From an uncultured Rikenella sp. (lineage in GTDB: Bacteria; Bacteroidota; Bacteroidia; Bacteroidales; Rikenellaceae), in NCBI RefSeq assembly GCF_910577125.1, contig NZ_CAJTMN010000048.1:1-15539 (forward strand): DNA of 15,539 nucleotides. The letters are read 5' to 3'. A model generated the notes under the pieces. It saw only the letters and a program-made list of their open reading frames with translations, was not told the origin of the DNA and did no database searches. This document shows positions 13,463-15,539 of the stretch, one piece after another. The number at the start of each line of letters is the position of its first letter. The stretch's first letter is position 1. Both the position numbers and the translations under genes were made by a program.

Positions 13463-13498
13463 GCTTATTCGGGCCAGCGCCCGGGAGGTAGCGTTATG

Positions 13499-13531
13499 GG
13501 GTAGAGGCTGCCAATAAAAGACGCTGTGCGT
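13499..13531 (-). repeat. Inverted junction/tail module
   Basis: Matches 10582-10614. On the minus strand it carries the GGCAGCCTCTACCCC motif and lies just before cassette 3 in the reading direction of the cassette. Confidence 0.6.
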
Positions 13532-13532
13532 C

Positions 13533-13564
13533 CCTCCCGAGGGGAGGCGTCCGGCCCGCGCGAC
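13533..13564. repeat. 32-bp inverted copy of 10202-10233
   Basis: Exact reverse complement of part of the GGGCCGG-class hairpin copy 3, including the small stem CCTCCC/GGGAGG; the other half of that hairpin is missing here. Confidence 0.8.
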
Positions 13565-13576
13565 TCTTCAAGTCGC
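13560..13576. repeat. 17-nt mini-hairpin GCGACTC-ttc-AAGTCGC
   Basis: A 17-nt hairpin with one mismatch at the loop-closing position. Confidence 0.6.
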
Positions 13577-13603
13577 AAGAGTTCTGCTAATACCGGTTCG
13601 GGT

Positions 13604-13678
13604 TGCGCGCTCCGGGGGTGGGCCGAAGGCCCAGCGCGCAAGCCCGGCGATTCTTCGAATCGCGCTATTCGCTCTCGG
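13604..13678 (+). repeat. 75-bp direct repeat, copy 2
   Basis: Differs from 10471-10545 at a single base (C to T). It carries the hairpin GCGATTC-ttc-GAATCGC at 13647-13663. Confidence 0.88.
13647..13663. repeat. 17-nt mini-hairpin GCGATTC-ttc-GAATCGC
   Basis: A perfect 7-bp stem with a 3-nt loop; identical to 10514-10530. Confidence 0.72.
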
Positions 13679-13751
13679 CCCAAAGCCCGGGTAATAGCTC
13701 CGTCCAGCGCAGCGCGAAAACCGCGCAAGCGATTTTCGCGTCCGAAGAACC

Positions 13752-13787
13752 GTGTCCGCCTCACTGCGGCTCCGCTATCGCTCCGCC
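13752..13787 (+). repeat. 36-bp GTGTCCGC module, copy 3
   Basis: Same module as at 5121 and 10817; it ends 12 nt before long hairpin c. Confidence 0.7.
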
Positions 13788-13799
13788 ACGTCATTTCCC

Positions 13800-13871
13800 G
13801 CGCGCCTTACGCGATTTTCTATTTTGACGGTGAGTCAAAATAGAAAATCGCTTCTTTAGGCGTCGGCGCGC
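13800..13871. repeat. Long hairpin c (GCGCGCC ends)
   Basis: The inner arms GCGATTTTCTATTTTGAC and GTCAAAATAGAAAATCGC pair perfectly over 18 bp around a 5-nt loop. The right end carries the unpaired TTCTTTAGGCGTC before GGCGCGC. Confidence 0.85.
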
Positions 13872-13901
13872 GTCGAACCTCGACTGGCCTCGGGCCGCGC
13901 A

Positions 13902-13989
13902 GGCCCCACTTAGTAAGGCAGAAAGAACCCTCACAAAACACCCAACGGGTGCGTGGACGGGCGAAACTGCGTTTCGCTGCGGTAGCCTC
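13902..13989 (+). repeat. 88-bp module, copy 2
   Basis: A close copy of 11141-11229, sharing GGGTGCGTGGACGGGCG and CAAAACACCC. Confidence 0.75.
13961..13977. repeat. 17-nt mini-hairpin GCGAAAC-tgc-GTTTCGC
   Basis: A perfect 7-bp stem with a 3-nt loop inside the 88-bp module. Confidence 0.7.
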
Positions 13990-14007
13990 TACTCCTGTTT
14001 TTCGTCC

Positions 14008-14079
14008 GCGCGCCGGGCGATTCAGTCTCTTTCGGCTCATCGCCGAAACAGTTGAATCGCCTCCTTAGGCGTGGCGCGC
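14008..14079. repeat. Long hairpin b (GCGCGCC ends)
   Basis: Arms GCGATTCA and TGAATCGC, tip TTTCGGC/GCCGAAA; the right end carries CTCCTTAGGCGT before GGCGCGC. Confidence 0.8.
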
Positions 14080-14101
14080 GGGCTTGTTAATGCGTTTTTG
14101 A

Positions 14102-14176
14102 GTCGCCCGCGGCAATTCTTGCCGGATTGGCTTATCGCCAATCGGCAGAATATGCCCTCTTTGGCGGGCGGGCGAC
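14102..14176. repeat. Long hairpin g (GTCGCCCGC ends)
   Basis: Inverted, about 70/75 copy of 4799-4873; tip GATTGGC-ttatc-GCCAATC. Confidence 0.82.
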
Positions 14177-14201
14177 TGTCGAGCTTTGTCCGCCTCGAAC
14201 C

Positions 14202-14273
14202 GTACCTTTCTTGAAAGAAAGGTACCCAAAGAACTTTCAGATAGCTACGCTACTCCTTAGGCTCCGCAGTCCT
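14202..14273 (+). repeat. Hairpin-ACTTT element E2
   Basis: GTACCTTTCTT-ga-AAGAAAGGTAC (14202-14225) is followed by CCCAAAGAACTTTC and the 32-bp block shared exactly with 6527-6558. Confidence 0.8.
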
Positions 14274-14326
14274 CAGGTCGTCTGCCCGCCAGCCATAACA
14301 TTCTTGTGACCTCAAACCGCATTCGA

Positions 14327-14357
14327 TTTGTTTTTTATTTAAATATTTTTACCTTTA
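14327..14357 (+). promoter_or_regulatory. Bacteroidetes-type promoter of the S24 repressor gene
   Basis: TTTG (14327-14330), exactly 19 nt, then TACCTTTA (14350-14357), against the consensus TTTG-N19-TAnnTTTG; only the last base differs. It lies in an AT-rich patch, and transcription should start near 14362-14366, about 65 nt before the ATG. Confidence 0.72.
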
Positions 14358-14363
14358 TCCTGA

Positions 14364-14376
14364 TTTTATCATAAAA
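14364..14376. promoter_or_regulatory. Candidate operator 1 (TTTTAT-c-ATAAAA)
   Basis: A perfect 13-bp palindrome at the expected transcription start of the repressor gene, well placed for repression. Binding by the adjacent HTH protein is inference. Confidence 0.45.
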
Positions 14377-14386
14377 GTCAATCCGA

Positions 14387-14408
14387 AATAGTGATAATTA
14401 TCGTTATT
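14387..14408. promoter_or_regulatory. Candidate operator 2 (GATAATTATC core)
   Basis: A 22-bp palindrome with 9 of 11 half-site pairs and a perfect 10-bp core, in the leader of the repressor gene 22 nt before its ATG. Likely an autoregulatory site. Confidence 0.45.
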
Positions 14409-14430
14409 TCGATGACAAAAATAAATTCCC

Positions 14431-15162
14431 ATGACGGAAAAAGAAAAATTGAAGGCCTATCTGAAAGAAAAGGGGATCAGTAAAAATAAATTCTATACAA
14501 TCACCGGATTTTCGATCGGATTCCTTGACAGCGGTCGCAGCCTCGGAGCTGACAAAGTCAAGATAATCATCAATAAATTTCCCGACCTCAGCCTCGAATG
14601 GCTCATCATGGATCAGGGCCCGATGCTGCTGCCCCCTTCGGCACCCTCCCGAGGCGTTTCCTATGACATGGGCGGCTATCACATCCCGCGTCTCGAAGAG
14701 CCCGAACAGCCCTACGCCCTTTCGCCCCGGCTTTGCACGGCGGACGACGACCGTCGGATCCCGCTCTACGACTTCGAGGCGGCGACCGGTCTCGAACCCC
14801 TTTTCGAGGGCCGCACCCCCGCTTCGGCCTATCTTTCGATCCCCGAACTGCCCCGCTGCGACGGAGCCGTCAAGATGCGCGGCGATTCGATGTACCCCCT
14901 GCTCAAATCGGGCGACATGGTGGTTTACAAACAGGTTCGCGACTGCACTAACATCATTTGGGGCGAGATGTATCTGATATCGTTCGCCTACGACGACGAG
15001 CAGTACACCACCGTGAAGTACCTCAATCAGGTCGAAGGCGCTCCGGATCGGGCTTTGTTGGTGAGCTATAACCCCCACCATGCGCCGATCGAGATCCCGT
15101 TGTCCGCCATTCGCGCCTTGGCGATCGTGAAAGCAAGCGTGCGTTTCAATACGATGGGTTGA
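14431..15162 (+). CDS. HTH-S24 transcriptional repressor (LexA/CI-like)
   Basis: A 243-aa protein with an N-terminal DNA-binding helix-turn-helix (about 1-60: LKAYLKEKGISKNKFYTITG, then the recognition region GFLDSGRSLG) and a C-terminal S24 peptidase-like fold. The Ser-Lys dyad is Ser153 in MRGDSMYP and Lys196 in TVKYLNQ. The usual Ala-Gly self-cleavage pair is not seen before the catalytic domain; the nearest stretch is EAATGL (116-121), so self-cleavage is uncertain. It is the only plus-strand intact gene, with its own promoter and palindromes. The first 50 codons are AT-rich and the rest GC-rich, suggesting a mosaic origin. It may be a phage-derived or stress-response regulator; its targets are unknown. 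Confidence 0.88.
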   Translation: MTEKEKLKAYLKEKGISKNKFYTITGFSIGFLDSGRSLGADKVKIIINKFPDLSLEWLIMDQGPMLLPPSAPSRGVSYDMGGYHIPRLEEPEQPYALSPRLCTADDDRRIPLYDFEAATGLEPLFEGRTPASAYLSIPELPRCDGAVKMRGDSMYPLLKSGDMVVYKQVRDCTNIIWGEMYLISFAYDDEQYTTVKYLNQVEGAPDRALLVSYNPHHAPIEIPLSAIRALAIVKASVRFNTMG

Positions 15163-15217
15163 CCGGAGTGGTAGTTGGACTGAGGCTGCCTCGTTGGTTA
15201 AGGCGCCGGCAGTTTGA

Positions 15218-15247
15218 GGATGCGTTAGCATCCGTCTAAAGTTTTTT
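15218..15247 (+). terminator. Possible terminator of the S24 gene
   Basis: GGATGC-gtta-GCATCC followed 8 nt later by a run of six T. The gap to the T-run is longer than ideal, and the hairpin is also part of a repeated element, so this is tentative. Confidence 0.3.
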
Positions 15248-15273
15248 CGGTTCCTTTTGTTCACAAAAGGAAC
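15218..15273 (-). repeat. Hairpin-ACTTT element E4
   Basis: Read on the minus strand: GTTCCTTTTGT-ga-ACAAAAGGAAC (15250-15273), CCGAAAAAACTTTAG, then GGATGC-taac-GCATCC. Same layout as 6683-6738 with a different but still paired first stem. Confidence 0.78.
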
Positions 15274-15300
15274 AGTTCCAGCCGGGGCAATAACCGGATC

Positions 15301-15372
15301 GCGCGCCGCCGCTTAAAAAGACGATTTAACTGTTGGCGACGCGCCGAAACAGAATGAATCGCCCCGGCGCGC
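15301..15372. repeat. Long hairpin f (GCGCGCC ends)
   Basis: Ends GCGCGCC and GGCGCGC, with a weaker inner stem CGATT/AATCG and CTGTT/ACAG; its left side GCTTAAAAAG resembles hairpin a. Confidence 0.65.
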
Positions 15373-15397
15373 GAATAAAGAAAAGTGCGAAAAATCC

Positions 15398-15472
15398 GTC
15401 GCCCGCCCGCCAAAAGAGGGATTTCGCTCGTTTTGCGGTGAGCAAAATATAGAAGAAATCCCAGCGGGCGAC
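15398..15472. repeat. Long hairpin j (GTCGCCCGC ends)
   Basis: An inverted relative of hairpin i: arms GGGATTTC and GAAATCCC, tip TTTTGC-ggtga-GCAAAA. Confidence 0.75.
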
Positions 15473-15486
15473 GGTTGAAATGTCCC

Positions 15487-15539
15487 GCGCGCGACTGCTG
15501 GAAAAGGAAATCGTTCAAAGCGACTTGCGCTTTGAACAA
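15487..15539. repeat. Long hairpin, partial at right edge
   Basis: GCGCGC end, GGAAATCGTTCAAAGC and GCTTTGAAC visible; the remaining arm lies outside the window. Inverted relative of 5204-5275. Confidence 0.65.

Larger units (their letters stand above)
13045..14430. other. Repeat island 4 between parA and the S24 repressor gene
   Basis: This 1.39 kb gap has no complete gene. It holds the parA leader, FISUMP cassette 3 on the minus strand, an inverted tail module, mini-hairpins, the second 75-bp module, a 36-bp module, long hairpins c, b and g, an 88-bp module and a hairpin-ACTTT element. From about 14300 it turns sharply AT-rich and holds the promoter and operators of the repressor gene. Confidence 0.82.
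15163..15539. other. Repeat island 5 after the S24 repressor gene
   Basis: This 377-bp stretch has no gene. It holds a hairpin-ACTTT element (15218-15273), long hairpins f and j, and a hairpin cut by the window edge (from 15487). The open frame on the minus strand here is only repeat sequence. Confidence 0.8.

Noticed and set aside
14404..15264. Minus-strand open frame of 286 codons opposite the S24 gene
   Set aside because: The plus strand has clear HTH and S24 motifs, a promoter and a fitting start; the antisense frame shows no family and runs into repeat sequence.
4799..15472. CRISPR array or integron attC sites
   Set aside because: The repeats are not evenly spaced with unique spacers, no cas or integrase gene is present, and I did not see the GTTRRRY core typical of attC boundaries.

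Overview
The window looks like a chromosomal segment of a GC-rich gut Bacteroidales, most likely Alistipes or a close relative; this is inference from gene content. Supporting points are a BioG-type biotin operon, the Bacteroidetes neighbourhood parA-parB-DUF5683-lytic transglycosylase, fragments of the FISUMP (Fib_succ_major) lectin-like domain, and a near-perfect Bacteroidetes promoter (TTTG-N19-TAnnTTTG type) before the one plus-strand gene. No rRNA, tRNA, CRISPR array, transposase or reverse transcriptase gene was seen.

Layout. Positions 93-4395 hold a very tight minus-strand operon read comB, DUF2007 gene, bioF, bioG, bioC, bioD, with genes overlapping or 3 nt apart. BioC and BioG make and release pimeloyl-ACP, BioF makes KAPA and BioD makes dethiobiotin; bioA and bioB are not in the window. 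ComB, a phosphosulfolactate phosphatase homologue, is an unexpected first gene. Positions 5427-6425 hold an ornithine carbamoyltransferase that reads like the enterobacterial enzyme. Positions 6798-13044 hold parA, parB, a DUF5683 protein with a doubled domain, and a MltD-like lytic transglycosylase, all minus strand; a 1.6 kb repeat island separates parB from the DUF5683 gene. Positions 14431-15162 hold an HTH-S24 repressor with its own promoter and palindromic operators.

The striking part is the non-coding DNA. Five gaps (4396-5426, 6426-6797, 9680-11254, 13045-14430, 15163-15539) and the left edge are mosaics of modular hairpins that recur in similar order: long hairpins of about 72-75 bp with fixed ends (GCGCGCC or GTCGCCCGC) and variable self-complementary middles, 17-nt mini-hairpins with 7-nt arms, a hairpin-plus-ACTTT element, and several 36-89 bp modules.

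Embedded in these islands are three promoterless C-terminal cassettes of FISUMP proteins (60, 63 and 65 codons). They share a 13-bp 5' block (PAPG) and a 28-bp 3' block (QLRCLSE-stop), and the sequence between differs greatly. They look like a dispersed silent repertoire that could feed variation into an expressed FISUMP gene elsewhere by recombination, or like debris of such a process. This is the best candidate for an undescribed system here.
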